A DNA stretch of 64,000 nt, taken from Blastococcus sp. LR1. Its GTDB lineage: Bacteria; Actinomycetota; Actinomycetes; Mycobacteriales; Geodermatophilaceae. Numbering within the stretch: the first letter of the stretch is position 1; each line of letters begins with the position of its first letter. Of this stretch, positions 1 to 7,939 are shown piece after piece. Location: the NCBI RefSeq assembly GCF_020166105.1, contig NZ_JAIUJY010000006.1, positions 62,001 through 126,000 of the forward strand, read 5' to 3'. The translations under genes and the position numbers were made by a program. The notes under the pieces are model-generated. The model had not been told where the DNA came from. It saw only the letters and a program-made list of their open reading frames with translations, and did no database searches.

Positions 1-762
1 GCGCTGCGCCACTGCCTCGTTCAGCGCCTCGGCCCACTCAAGAGCAAGTTCTCGGGCGCTGATGACATCTCTCAGCCGGCCTCGCCGCCACCTGGGCGCC
101 GCGTCCAGGCGCGCTGCCTGCTCGCGCTCCTGCCGGGCACGCTGCTCGGAGAACTGCTGCACGAACTCCGGCTGATAGTCGCTGTTCGTAAGTCGGAGCG
201 AGGCATCCTCGGCATCAGAGAGACCTTCCAACATGCGTCGCTCGAATGCGCGCAGCATTTCCTGGTACCAAGGCTGTTGCTCGAACTCGGAGGTCACGTC
301 TCGGCCGTCGTAGCCCATCCGAAGGCCACCTCGTCGCCCGTAGGCCCACCCGACGGACCGTCCCAGCAGCGCCAGCGTGTCCACGGGGGAGGACAGGCCC
401 TGGATACGGTCCAGCGCTGCCTCGATCTCCAGTCTCATGATCGACGGGCGGCCGAGCAGCACCCGGAACCCGGACAGTTCCTCCATCACCGATGCAACGT
501 CCCGCCGCTGAGCAGGGTCAGCGATGCCGCTCATCTCCATGTAGTGCGTCGCAGACAGCGGAAACAGCGCAGTGCCCCTCAGCACCGCTCGCCGTGCCGC
601 AAGCAACAACTCGGGATAACCAGCGGGCGTTGACAGTCCCTTCGCCACCCGCGCCAGGTTGATCCAGTCCTTCAGGTCCAGGTACACCGCCCGACGGCCC
701 TCGAAGTTCCGTTCGATCTGCGGCGGCAACACCATCACTGAGCCCGACTGCTCGGACGCCAC
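1..762 (-). CDS. Partial hypothetical protein, possibly PIN-like; runs off the left edge
   Basis: An open frame on the minus strand reads 254 codons without a stop and continues past position 1, so the C-terminus is missing. I chose GTG at 762 because purine-rich GAAAGCGAGAG lies just upstream; ATG at 735 is the alternative. The protein begins near VLPPQIERNFEGRRAVYLDLKDW, followed by a helical segment, then SATHYMEM and a basic, Arg/Glu-rich C-terminal part. An early hydrophobic strand ending in YLDLKDW and a later HYMEM acidic site resemble the first two acidic positions of PIN-like nucleases, but the rest of the fold cannot be confirmed from this fragment. Codon use is less GC3-biased than in the core genes (CAA, TTG, ATG-rich), which fits an accessory gene. 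It is divergent from the sigma-like gene at 982. Confidence 0.55.
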   Translation of the reverse strand, partial: MASEQSGSVMVLPPQIERNFEGRRAVYLDLKDWINLARVAKGLSTPAGYPELLLAARRAVLRGTALFPLSATHYMEMSGIADPAQRRDVASVMEELSGFRVLLGRPSIMRLEIEAALDRIQGLSSPVDTLALLGRSVGWAYGRRGGLRMGYDGRDVTSEFEQQPWYQEMLRAFERRMLEGLSDAEDASLRLTNSDYQPEFVQQFSEQRARQEREQAARLDAAPRWRRGRLRDVISARELALEWAEALNEAVAQR

Positions 763-981
763 GATTCTCTCGCTTTCCCCTGGGGCCGGTTCGCAGGGCC
801 TGACGCACGCCCGCAAGTTAGACGTGGCGTCCGACAGTCGCCGTCATCCAGGGCTCCCATGTCTCGCTCCCACCCGGCTTTGTCGGTGCCTCGGTCTAGA
901 CTCCTGCCACTGGCTTTGGCATCAGGTCTGCCGTCCGGACGCCGACAGCCACGCGCCAAGTAGCCATCGAGAGGGTTCGCG

Positions 982-1755
982 TTGCCCGCTGCTGGTGGCC
1001 CGCCCGGGCATGTGGGAGCACGGCGTAGTGCCGTGCTTGAAGCGTGGCTGCGGCATGAGCATCTGCCACCTGCTGAACGCGCCGAGCGGCTCGCAGGCGA
1101 CGTGCACCTGGTCCAGCACCTCCGCCAGCAGGGCTTCCAAGGCGAGGACTGGGATTTCTTCGTCAACGAACTGGCCAGGTACGGCCTCGCCGTTGTCAGC
1201 GGCTGGATGCGCAGTGGCCTCATGGCCAGCAAGTGCGCCGAGAAGCGAATCGTCGCACCTGCTCTCCCCGACGCCGTCCGACAAGACCCAGAGGCCATCG
1301 ACGAGATCGCCACAGAGACCGTGGCCGAGGCCATCGTTCACTTCCGAGACGAAGTCCTCGTCCCAGGCGTCTGGGACCCCGCCAAGGGTGCTGCGCTGAA
1401 GACCTTTTTCATCGGACAGTGCATGAAGCGGTACGCCAACGTTGCCCGGCGCTGGCTCAACCACGACCTGCGGCCCAGCACCGAAGTCGTGACACACGAA
1501 CGGGACGTGTTAGACCGCGGGCGGGTCACCGGGGTAGAGGATGACGTCCTGCGAAGCCTCACCGCTCAACGCATCCTCGAAGGAGTCGACAACCCACGAG
1601 CAGCCCGCGCGCTCGTCATGGACGCCCTCGGATACAGCAACGCGGAGATAGCCATAGACCTTGGAACCACGCCCGACGGCGCGAGCAGCCTCATCAAGAG
1701 GGCGCGAGCCGCGATCCGAAGACAACACAGCACCCCAGAAGGCGGAACCGCATGA
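982..1755 (+). CDS. Sigma-factor-like regulator (sigma-70 region 2/4 type)
   Basis: 257 aa from a TTG start at 982, supported by CGAGAGGG six bases upstream; GTG at 1012 is possible. The centre (around WDFFVNELARYGLAVVSGWM and KTFFIGQCMKRYANVARRW) looks like a sigma region-2 helical core. The C-terminus (ALGYSNAEIAIDLG...SLIKRARAAIRR) is a clear region-4-type helix-turn-helix. The insert between the two is longer than in ordinary ECF sigma factors, so it may be a divergent sigma or a DNA-binding regulator of that fold. Its stop overlaps the ATG of a 52-aa ORF (ATGA), implying translational coupling. The neighbouring truncated gene and two small basic proteins suggest an accessory or mobile-element module. 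No integrase is visible inside the window. Confidence 0.75.
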   Translation: MPAAGGPPGHVGARRSAVLEAWLRHEHLPPAERAERLAGDVHLVQHLRQQGFQGEDWDFFVNELARYGLAVVSGWMRSGLMASKCAEKRIVAPALPDAVRQDPEAIDEIATETVAEAIVHFRDEVLVPGVWDPAKGAALKTFFIGQCMKRYANVARRWLNHDLRPSTEVVTHERDVLDRGRVTGVEDDVLRSLTAQRILEGVDNPRAARALVMDALGYSNAEIAIDLGTTPDGASSLIKRARAAIRRQHSTPEGGTA

Positions 1756-1910
1756 ACAAGATCCAACGGCAGGTGGCCAAGTCGTCCTTCGGGTCCAAGG
1801 CAGCCACCGCAGCGCGAGCCAGCGTGAGCAGCACCCAGGCAGCCCGCGTGGTGAACCGGGCTGCCCAGATCCGGACAGAAAAAAGTCAGGACAAGCGCGC
1901 CCCGAAATAG
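1752..1910 (+). CDS. 52-aa basic hypothetical protein, coupled to the sigma-like gene
   Basis: A short ORF starts at the ATG inside the ATGA overlap with the sigma-like gene and ends with TAG. The product is 52 aa, rich in Ala, Ser, Arg, Lys and Gln, with no hydrophobic segment and no cysteine; it begins MNKIQRQVAKSSFGSKAATA. The motif VVNRAA weakly recalls the NRSA repeats of the 69-aa protein at 2103, so the two small proteins may be related. The overlap architecture is the main evidence that it is translated. Function unknown; a nucleic-acid-binding or sigma-partner role would be speculation. Confidence 0.5.
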   Translation: MNKIQRQVAKSSFGSKAATAARASVSSTQAARVVNRAAQIRTEKSQDKRAPK

Positions 1911-2102
1911 ACCCACCGCGACATACAGCCAGTTGGCGACCCCAACGGGAAGCCGACGGGCGGGCCGCTACAACGACCCGACCCGGACCCGAGGTCTATG
2001 ACCCGCTGGCTCAGGCGACTGGCCGTCCGTGTCGTAGGGGAGATCGTTGGCCACTCACCTGGAGTGGCCCTCCACCTCGGGAAGTGTTCCGAGGAGGAAC
2101 TC

Positions 2103-2312
2103 ATGGCAAGGTCTGTAAATCGCAGCGCCGGTACGGGGCGGTTCGTCAGCAAGGCTGCTGCTGCCAGGTGGCCCGGAAAGACGACGACCGAGCGGGTCGG
2201 GAGCGGAACCGGCAACAGCCGGACGGTGAACCGCTCCGCCTCGTCTGGGCGGTTCGTCACCGGCGCAACCGCCAAGCGCAACCCCGGCGGCACGATCCAG
2301 CAGCAGGTCTGA
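2103..2312 (+). CDS. 69-aa two-repeat protein (NRSA-x-x-GRFV repeats)
   Basis: ATG at 2103 has an almost ideal ribosome binding site, GAGGAGG, at 2091-2097. The product is 69 aa with two copies of one unit: VNRSAGTGRFVSKAAAARWP near the N-terminus and VNRSASSGRFVTGATAKRNP in the second half, each followed by a Thr-rich stretch. Small proteins with this repeated NRSAxTGRFV signature are, to my knowledge, a recurrent uncharacterised bacterial family. The protein is basic and lacks transmembrane segments. A very strong hairpin directly after the stop suggests a short, well-expressed transcript. Function unknown. Confidence 0.8.
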   Translation: MARSVNRSAGTGRFVSKAAAARWPGKTTTERVGSGTGNSRTVNRSASSGRFVTGATAKRNPGGTIQQQV

Positions 2313-2318
2313 CGCCCT

Positions 2319-2371
2319 GGCCTGACAGCAGCGGGTGGGAACGCCGCATGTTCCCACCCGCTGCTCAGGCC
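2319..2371 (+). terminator. Strong hairpin after the 69-aa ORF
   Basis: The arms 2319-2342 and 2350-2371 pair over 15 or more consecutive bases (AGCGGGTGGGAAC core) plus a GGCCTGA base with a two-base bulge, around a 7-nt loop. No T tract follows, as is usual in this genome. It most likely ends the small-protein transcript. Confidence 0.8.
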
Positions 2372-2414
2372 GAAACTACGGGCTCAACCGGTGTCGAGCA
2401 CCGTCACCGAGTCG

Positions 2415-2446
2415 TGAGATTCGGAGTGACAGTCGGATGAGATTCG
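2415..2446. repeat. Two copies of TGAGATTCG, 23 bp apart
   Basis: The 9-mer TGAGATTCG occurs at 2415-2423 and again at 2438-2446, in the gap between the small-protein terminator and the next hairpin. It could be a pair of regulator half-sites or the edge of an inserted element. Nothing else supports either reading. Confidence 0.3.
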
Positions 2447-2478
2447 ACAGCTGATCACCAGCTAGCCCGTACGACACC

Positions 2479-2514
2479 GGCGCCCCGGTCCCACCTCGTG
2501 TGGGGCCGGGGCGC
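2479..2514. terminator. GC-rich hairpin, bidirectional
   Basis: GGCGCCCCGGTCCCAC (2479-2494) pairs with 2499-2514 over 16 bases with a single G-T position and a 4-nt loop. It lies in the gene-poor gap 2313-2600, which otherwise holds only the upstream terminator and short repeats. It may insulate the left-edge module from the following genes. Confidence 0.65.
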
Positions 2515-2600
2515 CGTTCGTCATGTGGGCGCCGGGGAGCTCAAGTACGAGGTCCGAGCGGCCGATCATGCCTCTGACCTGCGAACTCGAGGAGCCGACC

Positions 2601-3182
2601 ATGCCCTGTCCGCACGATGCCTGGCGTACCTGTCGCAACTGTCTGGCCGACCTGAACCACGCCGACTGGATCCATGACGACGCGGTGCGTCGGCAGAAGG
2701 CGGCTCGCCGGGACAGGGAGCGGGAGCAGGAGTACCGCGAGCGGTCCTGGGCCAAGGAGCGGGACAGGCGAGAGAGCCAGTTCCGGGCGCAGCAGGAGGA
2801 GCGTCGACTCGAGCGCGAGGACGCGGACTTCCGTCGCCAGAACGGCGGCAAGTCCTTGAGCGAGGTGGCGGGTGAGTACCGGGCAGCCGAGCGGACCCGA
2901 CTGAACGCCCAGCGCGCCGCGCTCCCGTTCAACCTGTACTGGTACGAGCGGGTGGCGGCCGTCGGGGTAGGGGTGCTGGTCGTTCTGATCGTGCTCAGCG
3001 AGCTGCCGAACTGGTTGCTCTTGCTGGGCATCGTCGCCGGCGTCGTGGCGATCACTCGCTACCGGGCGCGGCCTTTCCGGTCGCTCGCGGGATGGGTTCG
3101 CGGGTTCGTCTCGGGAACGGCCGCAACAGGCCGGGCGAAGGCCCCGAACCCTTCCCGACCCGGAGCCGCACCGCGCCCGTGA
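2601..3182 (+). CDS. Membrane-anchored zinc-ribbon/coiled-coil protein
   Basis: 193 aa from ATG 2601, preceded by GAGGAG at 2589-2594. The N-terminus MPCPHDAWRTCRNCL has a Cys-x2-His and a Cys-x2-Cys pair, a likely small zinc site. Residues ~25-95 are a highly charged Arg/Glu helix, probably a coiled coil. Two hydrophobic segments around residues 115-150 (VAAVGVGVLVVLIVLSEL and LLLLGIVAGVVAI) form a membrane hairpin, followed by a basic tail. The arrangement suggests a cytoplasmic head held at the membrane. I do not recognise the family and the function is unknown. It stands alone between a hairpin and the DUF817 gene. Confidence 0.7.
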   Translation: MPCPHDAWRTCRNCLADLNHADWIHDDAVRRQKAARRDREREQEYRERSWAKERDRRESQFRAQQEERRLEREDADFRRQNGGKSLSEVAGEYRAAERTRLNAQRAALPFNLYWYERVAAVGVGVLVVLIVLSELPNWLLLLGIVAGVVAITRYRARPFRSLAGWVRGFVSGTAATGRAKAPNPSRPGAAPRP

Positions 3183-3247
3183 ATCCACAGGACTCGAGGT
3201 GCGGTCGGTCAGCCGGTTCGGCGGCTCCCTGACCTAGCCTTCCGGCG

Positions 3248-4081
3248 ATGAAGCAACTGCTGCGGTTCGCCTGGATCGAGGCGCAGTGCTGCCTGTTCGC
3301 CGTCCTCTTCTTCGCCGGCCTGGCGCTGGTCCGGGTCGTGCCTCTGCCGGTCAACGCGGCTGACGCCCTGCTGATCTGGTCCCTCGGCGTCACGCTGGTG
3401 CTCTGGCTCGTCCGCTGGGAGACCGGCCGCGAGGTCGCCGTCATCTTCGGGTTCCACCTCGTCGGCCTGGCGCTGGAGCTCTACAAGGTCCAGCAGGGCT
3501 CGTGGTCCTACCCCGACATCGGCTGGGCGACGGTCGGTGGCGTTCCGCTGTACAGCGGCTTCATGTACGCAGCCGTCGGCAGCTACGTCTGCCAGGCCTG
3601 GCGCCGGTTCGACCTGCGGATCACCAACTTCCGCGCGCGCAGCACCGCGGCGGTGGCTGCGCTGATCTACCTGAACTTCTTCACCCACCACGTGACCTGG
3701 GACGTGCGGGTGCCGCTGGCGCTCGCGCTGCTCGCCGTCACCTGGCGCACCTGGGTGCACTTCACGGTGGGGGAGCGGCGCTACGCGATGCCACTGGCGC
3801 TCTCCTTCGTCCTCATCGGTTTCTTCCTCTGGATCGCCGAGAACGCCGCCACCCTGCTCCGCGCCTGGCAGTACCCCGACCAGGAGTCGGTCTGGACGCT
3901 CGTCCACGTCGCCAAGTTCGGCTCGTGGGCGCTCCTTGTCGTCGTGAGCATCGTGCTGGTCGCGGGGGTCAAGGCCTACGAGGGGCGCCTCTACGGCACC
4001 GTCGAGGACCGCACGGTGACCCGCGGCGGCCGCCAGGGGCGCCCCGTCCCCGCGGCGGAGGAGCCGATCACGGTCCGCTGA
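3248..4081 (+). CDS. DUF817 family integral membrane protein
   Basis: 277 aa, polytopic, with about eight hydrophobic segments spread over the whole length. The central conserved part (ELYKVQQGSWSYPDI, then GVPLYSGFMYAAVGSYVCQAW) matches my memory of DUF817 proteins, a family of about 270 residues without known activity. Conserved polar and aromatic residues lie in or next to membrane helices (FTHHVTWD, WIAENAATLL), suggesting a membrane enzyme or carrier. The start is ATG 3248 with a poor ribosome binding site. It is followed 57 bp later by a FUSC-like gene on the same strand, but no co-regulation is evident. Confidence 0.8.
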   Translation: MKQLLRFAWIEAQCCLFAVLFFAGLALVRVVPLPVNAADALLIWSLGVTLVLWLVRWETGREVAVIFGFHLVGLALELYKVQQGSWSYPDIGWATVGGVPLYSGFMYAAVGSYVCQAWRRFDLRITNFRARSTAAVAALIYLNFFTHHVTWDVRVPLALALLAVTWRTWVHFTVGERRYAMPLALSFVLIGFFLWIAENAATLLRAWQYPDQESVWTLVHVAKFGSWALLVVVSIVLVAGVKAYEGRLYGTVEDRTVTRGGRQGRPVPAAEEPITVR

Positions 4082-4138
4082 TGTGAGATCACCCGGGGCG
4101 GTGGACGGCGGGTGGGGGGCCGTGCGCATCCTGGGGGG

Positions 4139-5233
4139 GTGATCCGCGCGCGTGAATGGCTGGCCGAACCCTGGATCCAGCGAGGGGTGCGCGCAGCGCT
4201 GGCCGCGGGGCTGGCCTGGCAGGCCGCCGTCTTCCTGCCGGCGCCCATGTCGAACTACGCCTACTACGCCGCCCTCGGCGCGGTCATCGCCGTGCACCCC
4301 ACCGTCGCGGACTCCGCGTCGGCGGCCTGGCGCACGGTGCTGGCGATCCTGCTCGGGTTCACCCTCGCCGTGGTCATCCACGAGGCGACCATCGCCGTCC
4401 CGGCCGCGGTCACCATCGCCCTCGTCGTCGGCGCGGCCGTCGTCGTGGAGCAGTGGCGGGTGCTGCGCGAGCACGCCAGCTGGGTGAGCTTCGCGGCGGT
4501 GCTGATGTTCACCGTGGGCGCGGACGACCCGGCCGGCTACGCCGTCAACTACGCGGGGCTCACGCTGCTGGGCGCGGCCATCGGCGTCCTGGTGACCACA
4601 GTGCTCTTCCCCCCGCTGCAGCTCACCGTCGCCGTCCGGCGCATCGCGGCGGCCCGCGGGCTCCTGGCCCGGCACCTGCGGGGCATGGCCGACGGGCTGC
4701 GCAACGGCGAGGTGCCCTCACCAGGGGAGTGGGAGGGGCGGGGCCGGGAGCTGGGGGCCGCCCTGGACCGCATGCGCGCGGCGGAGAACGTCGTCGCGCG
4801 CGCCCGCCGGGCCAACCCGCGGGCCCGGAAGTGGGTGGGCACCGCCGACCGGATCCGCGAGCAGTCCCGCGCGCTGGACCGGGTCGCCGTCCTCGTCGAC
4901 GACCTCACGACGCTCGTCGTCGAGTTCCAGCCGCACCGCCGCGGCATCGACCGGATCGACGGCGGCACCGGCTGGGTGCTCGCCGACGCCCTGGACTCGC
5001 TCGGCAGCGTGGTGTGCAACCCGTACCCGACGCGGCTCCAGGAGGGTGATCCCGACGACCGAGAGGCGGCCATCGAGGCAGCGGAGGCGGCCCTGCACCG
5101 GCTGACCACCCTGCTCCGGAGCTCCGACGTCGCCGATGACGAGGGGTTCTTCGCGCTCGGCGCCGTCACCGTCGGTATGCACCGCGCCCTGGACACGCTG
5201 AGGGACCGCGAACGCACACCGCTGCCCGCCTGA
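4139..5233 (+). CDS. FUSC-like membrane protein (putative aromatic acid or small-molecule exporter)
   Basis: 364 aa from GTG 4139; GTG 4112 is in frame and would add nine residues. Six hydrophobic segments in the first ~170 residues (from RAALAAGLAWQAAVFLP to LLGAAIGVLVTTVLFPPLQ) are followed by a long cytoplasmic Arg/Glu-rich helical domain. That is the layout of FUSC/aromatic-acid-exporter half proteins. The N-terminal pattern of alternating short helices and YYAALGAVIAVHPTVADS is typical of the family. The substrate cannot be assigned. It is single and monocistronic-looking, with a 177-bp gap before the BCCT gene. Confidence 0.75.
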   Translation: MIRAREWLAEPWIQRGVRAALAAGLAWQAAVFLPAPMSNYAYYAALGAVIAVHPTVADSASAAWRTVLAILLGFTLAVVIHEATIAVPAAVTIALVVGAAVVVEQWRVLREHASWVSFAAVLMFTVGADDPAGYAVNYAGLTLLGAAIGVLVTTVLFPPLQLTVAVRRIAAARGLLARHLRGMADGLRNGEVPSPGEWEGRGRELGAALDRMRAAENVVARARRANPRARKWVGTADRIREQSRALDRVAVLVDDLTTLVVEFQPHRRGIDRIDGGTGWVLADALDSLGSVVCNPYPTRLQEGDPDDREAAIEAAEAALHRLTTLLRSSDVADDEGFFALGAVTVGMHRALDTLRDRERTPLPA

Positions 5234-5242
5234 GCGGGAGAG

Positions 5243-5262
5243 TGTCATCCGGAGAGGTGACA
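5243..5262. promoter_or_regulatory. Inverted repeat upstream of the BCCT gene
   Basis: TGTCA at 5243-5247 and TGACA at 5258-5262 form a 5-bp inverted repeat with a 10-bp spacer, just after the FUSC stop codon. It lies about 150 bp upstream of the transporter start and could be a regulator site. No promoter boxes were assigned with confidence. Confidence 0.3.
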
Positions 5263-5410
5263 TCACGTTTTTCCAGCCCGAGGGAGGAGCACTCAGCACG
5301 TCGACCCATCCGCGCGGGTCCCCATCGGCCGTCCCGGACCGACCTCTCGTCGGCAGGACCAGCCCGCACCAACACGATCGGAGGGGCGCCCCCGGGCGCC
5401 GCACTCGCCT

Positions 5411-7201
5411 GTGACCATCACACAACCCGCACCTGCCGGCCGCGACGGCGCCGGGTCCACCGACGCCCTCGTCGGCACCGGACCGGGCACCGACGAGCAC
5501 CCGGCCATCGCCGCCCCACCGGCACCCGCTGACGGCAAGGGTGCCCTCGACCGCGTGGTCTTCGCGATCGCCGCCGTCGTCGCCCTCGCCTTCGTCGCCT
5601 GGGGCTTCCTGTCGCCCACCGGCCTGGGCTCGGCGAGCGGCAGCGCCCTGGTCTGGGTCGAGAAGAACCTCGGCTGGCTGTTCGTGACCCTCGCCTCGGC
5701 GTTCGTCGTCTTCGTCCTGTGGCTGGCCGCGAGCAAGTACGGCCGCATCCCGCTCGGCCGCGACGACGAGGAGCCGGAGTTCCGGACGGTCTCCTGGATC
5801 GCGATGATGTTCAGCGCCGGCATGGGTATCGGCCTGATGTTCTACGGCGTGGCCGAGCCGCTGGCCCACTACGTCTCGCCGCCCCCGCGGTCCGTGGACG
5901 CCGAGACCCCCGAGGCCGTCCAGACGGCGATGGCGACGACGCTCTTCCACTGGACGCTGCACCCGTGGGCGATCTACGCCGTAGTGGGCCTCGCGATCGC
6001 CTACGGCACCTTCCGGCGCGGCCGCAAGCAGCTGATCAGCGCGGCCTTCGAGCCGCTGTTCGGCAAGCGTCGCACCGAGGGCCCGGCCGGCAAGCTGATC
6101 GACGTCCTCGCCATCTTCGCCACCCTGTTCGGCTCGGCGGCCTCGCTCGGCCTGGGTGCGCTGCAGATCGGCAGCGGGCTGGAGATCCTCGGCTGGGCCG
6201 GTGACGTCGGCAACGGGCTGCTGGTCGCGATCATCGCCATCCTGACCGCCGCCTTCGTCGCCTCCGCCGTGTCCGGCATCGCCAAGGGCATCCAGTGGCT
6301 GTCCAACATCAACATGGTGCTGGCCGTCGTCCTGGCCCTGTTCGTGTTCGTGGTCGGCCCGACGGTGCTGATCCTCAACCTGATCCCCGGCGCGGTCGGC
6401 GGCTACTTCTCCGACCTCGCCGCCATGGCCGCCCGCACCGAGGCCAGCGGCGGCGACGCCATGGCCGAGTGGCTGCGCGGCTGGACCGTCTTCTACTGGG
6501 CCTGGTGGGTGTCCTGGACGCCGTTCGTCGGCGTCTTCATCGCCCGGATCAGCCGCGGCCGCACCATCCGCCAGTTCGTCACCGGTGTCCTCCTCGTGCC
6601 GAGCGTCGTGACCCTCATGTGGTTCGCCATCTTCGGTGGGGCCGGCATCGCCGCCCAGCAGGACGGCGTCGACGTCGCCGGTCAGGCGACCTCGGAGGGG
6701 CAGCTGTTCGGCGTCCTCGAGCAGTTCCCGCTGTCCACCGTGATGACCGTGCTGGTCATGGTCCTGGTCGCGATCTTCTTCGTGTCCGGCGCCGACGCCG
6801 CCTCGATCGTCATGGGTTCGCTGTCGGAGCGGGGAACGCTCTCGCCGAGCCGCCCGACGGTGATCTTCTGGGGCATCGTCATGGGCGCCGTCGCGGCGGT
6901 GATGCTGCTGGTCGGCGGCGACGAGGCGCTCTCCGGCCTGCAGAACATCACGATCGTCGCGGCCCTGCCGTTCGCGCTGGTGATGGTGGGGCTGGCGATC
7001 GCGCTGGCCAAGGACGTGCGGTCGGACCCGATGGTCCTGCGCCGCACCTTCGCCACCGAGGCGGTCGAGCACGCCGTCGTGGAGGGCATCTCCAAGCACG
7101 GCGAGGACTTCGTGCTGGTGGTCGAGGCCGCCGGTGAGTCCGACGAGCACTCCGCGACGCGGGTGCGCACCGAGCCGGACGGCACGTCGCCCACCCGGTA
7201 G
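5411..7201 (+). CDS. BCCT family transporter (betaine/choline/carnitine type)
   Basis: 596 aa with about twelve transmembrane segments. The BCCT signature GWTVFYWAWW is present, as is the glycine-rich unwound helix GMGIGLMFYG at ~137-146. The Met-Gly pattern in that helix matches sodium-coupled BetP-like members more than the proton-coupled ones. The family takes up glycine betaine, choline or related trimethylammonium compounds, commonly for osmoprotection. The N-terminal ~45 residues are a disordered Ala/Pro/Gly extension. GTG 5411 begins the frame with a weak ribosome binding site, and a strong hairpin ends the transcript. A GMC oxidoreductase/aldehyde dehydrogenase pair 40 kb away could oxidise an imported alcohol such as choline, but that link is inferred. 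Confidence 0.9.
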   Translation: MTITQPAPAGRDGAGSTDALVGTGPGTDEHPAIAAPPAPADGKGALDRVVFAIAAVVALAFVAWGFLSPTGLGSASGSALVWVEKNLGWLFVTLASAFVVFVLWLAASKYGRIPLGRDDEEPEFRTVSWIAMMFSAGMGIGLMFYGVAEPLAHYVSPPPRSVDAETPEAVQTAMATTLFHWTLHPWAIYAVVGLAIAYGTFRRGRKQLISAAFEPLFGKRRTEGPAGKLIDVLAIFATLFGSAASLGLGALQIGSGLEILGWAGDVGNGLLVAIIAILTAAFVASAVSGIAKGIQWLSNINMVLAVVLALFVFVVGPTVLILNLIPGAVGGYFSDLAAMAARTEASGGDAMAEWLRGWTVFYWAWWVSWTPFVGVFIARISRGRTIRQFVTGVLLVPSVVTLMWFAIFGGAGIAAQQDGVDVAGQATSEGQLFGVLEQFPLSTVMTVLVMVLVAIFFVSGADAASIVMGSLSERGTLSPSRPTVIFWGIVMGAVAAVMLLVGGDEALSGLQNITIVAALPFALVMVGLAIALAKDVRSDPMVLRRTFATEAVEHAVVEGISKHGEDFVLVVEAAGESDEHSATRVRTEPDGTSPTR

Positions 7202-7214
7202 ACCGCACGCACCG

Positions 7215-7245
7215 ACGGCCCCCATGACCTGGTCATGGGGGCCGT
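7215..7245. terminator. Bidirectional terminator between convergent genes
   Basis: ACGGCCCCCATGACC at 7215-7229 is perfectly complementary to 7231-7245, leaving a small loop. It lies between the BCCT gene (+) and the DUF1905 gene (-) and can serve both. Confidence 0.8.
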
Positions 7246-7252
7246 CGTCGTG

Positions 7253-7717
7253 TCAGCGCTTCCTGCCCTCGCGGAACAGCGCCAGCGCCTTCTCGATCCG
7301 CCGCTGCCGCGTCTCCGGGGTCTTCGCGCCGGTGACGGAGTCGACGTGAAAGCGCTGCAGGCTGTTCGACAGTGCGGCGAAGAAGGTGCCGGCCTGCGGA
7401 TCGGCGGCGAGGGCCGCGGCCAGGTCCTCGGGGACGTCGACCTCGCGCGGGGTGTCGGCGACGGTGAGGGTGACGCGGACCGGGTCTCCGCCGGCGAGCC
7501 CGGTGGCCTTCCGGACGGCGGCGCTGACGCTGAGCATCGACCGGCCGCCCATCACGCCCGGGGTGGTCCGGTACTCGTAGCCGGCCAGGTCGACCAGCAC
7601 CGGCGGTCGCCTGCCCGCACCCAGCTGCTCGAGGATCTCCTCCGGCACCTCGATGCCGGTGTTGTTGCCGACGGCGGTCACCGTCGTCTCGAAGGTGGCG
7701 CTCCTGGGCTCGGTCAT
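7253..7717 (-). CDS. DUF1905 / YdeI-OmpD-associated family protein
   Basis: 154 aa. The first ~95 residues (FETTVTAVGNNTGIEVPEEI, then RRPPVLVDLAGYEYRTTPGV) form the small beta-barrel DUF1905 domain. The tail (DLAAALAADPQAGTFFAALS ... RIEKALALFREGRKR) matches the bacteriocin-protection YdeI/OmdA-type helical segment. Together this is a common soluble two-part architecture whose biochemical role is not established. The ATG is at 7717. It is convergent with the BCCT gene and shares the hairpin between them. Confidence 0.85.
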   Translation of the reverse strand: MTEPRSATFETTVTAVGNNTGIEVPEEILEQLGAGRRPPVLVDLAGYEYRTTPGVMGGRSMLSVSAAVRKATGLAGGDPVRVTLTVADTPREVDVPEDLAAALAADPQAGTFFAALSNSLQRFHVDSVTGAKTPETRQRRIEKALALFREGRKR

Positions 7718-7939
7718 GGGTCCTCCCGTCCGGTCGGGGCAGTGTGCCTCAGCAGGAGGCGACAGACGTCACAGCCTCAGGTGCTCAGGTCACGGTGGCG
7801 TCACGCCGATGCTGTGTGCGGCCACCCGCTGCACCCACACCGTTCCGCTCAGTGACGAGCGTTCGAACTCCGGTATGTGGATCTCCCACCGGTGGCCGTG
7901 ACCACCGCAGGCACCATCCGATCGGAATCCCGCTCCACC

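Noticed and set aside
4718..7225. A very long minus-strand open frame opposite the FUSC-like and BCCT genes.
   Set aside because: GC-rich DNA gives long antisense frames. The translation is a low-complexity Gly/Arg/Asp string, while the sense strand encodes clear transporters.
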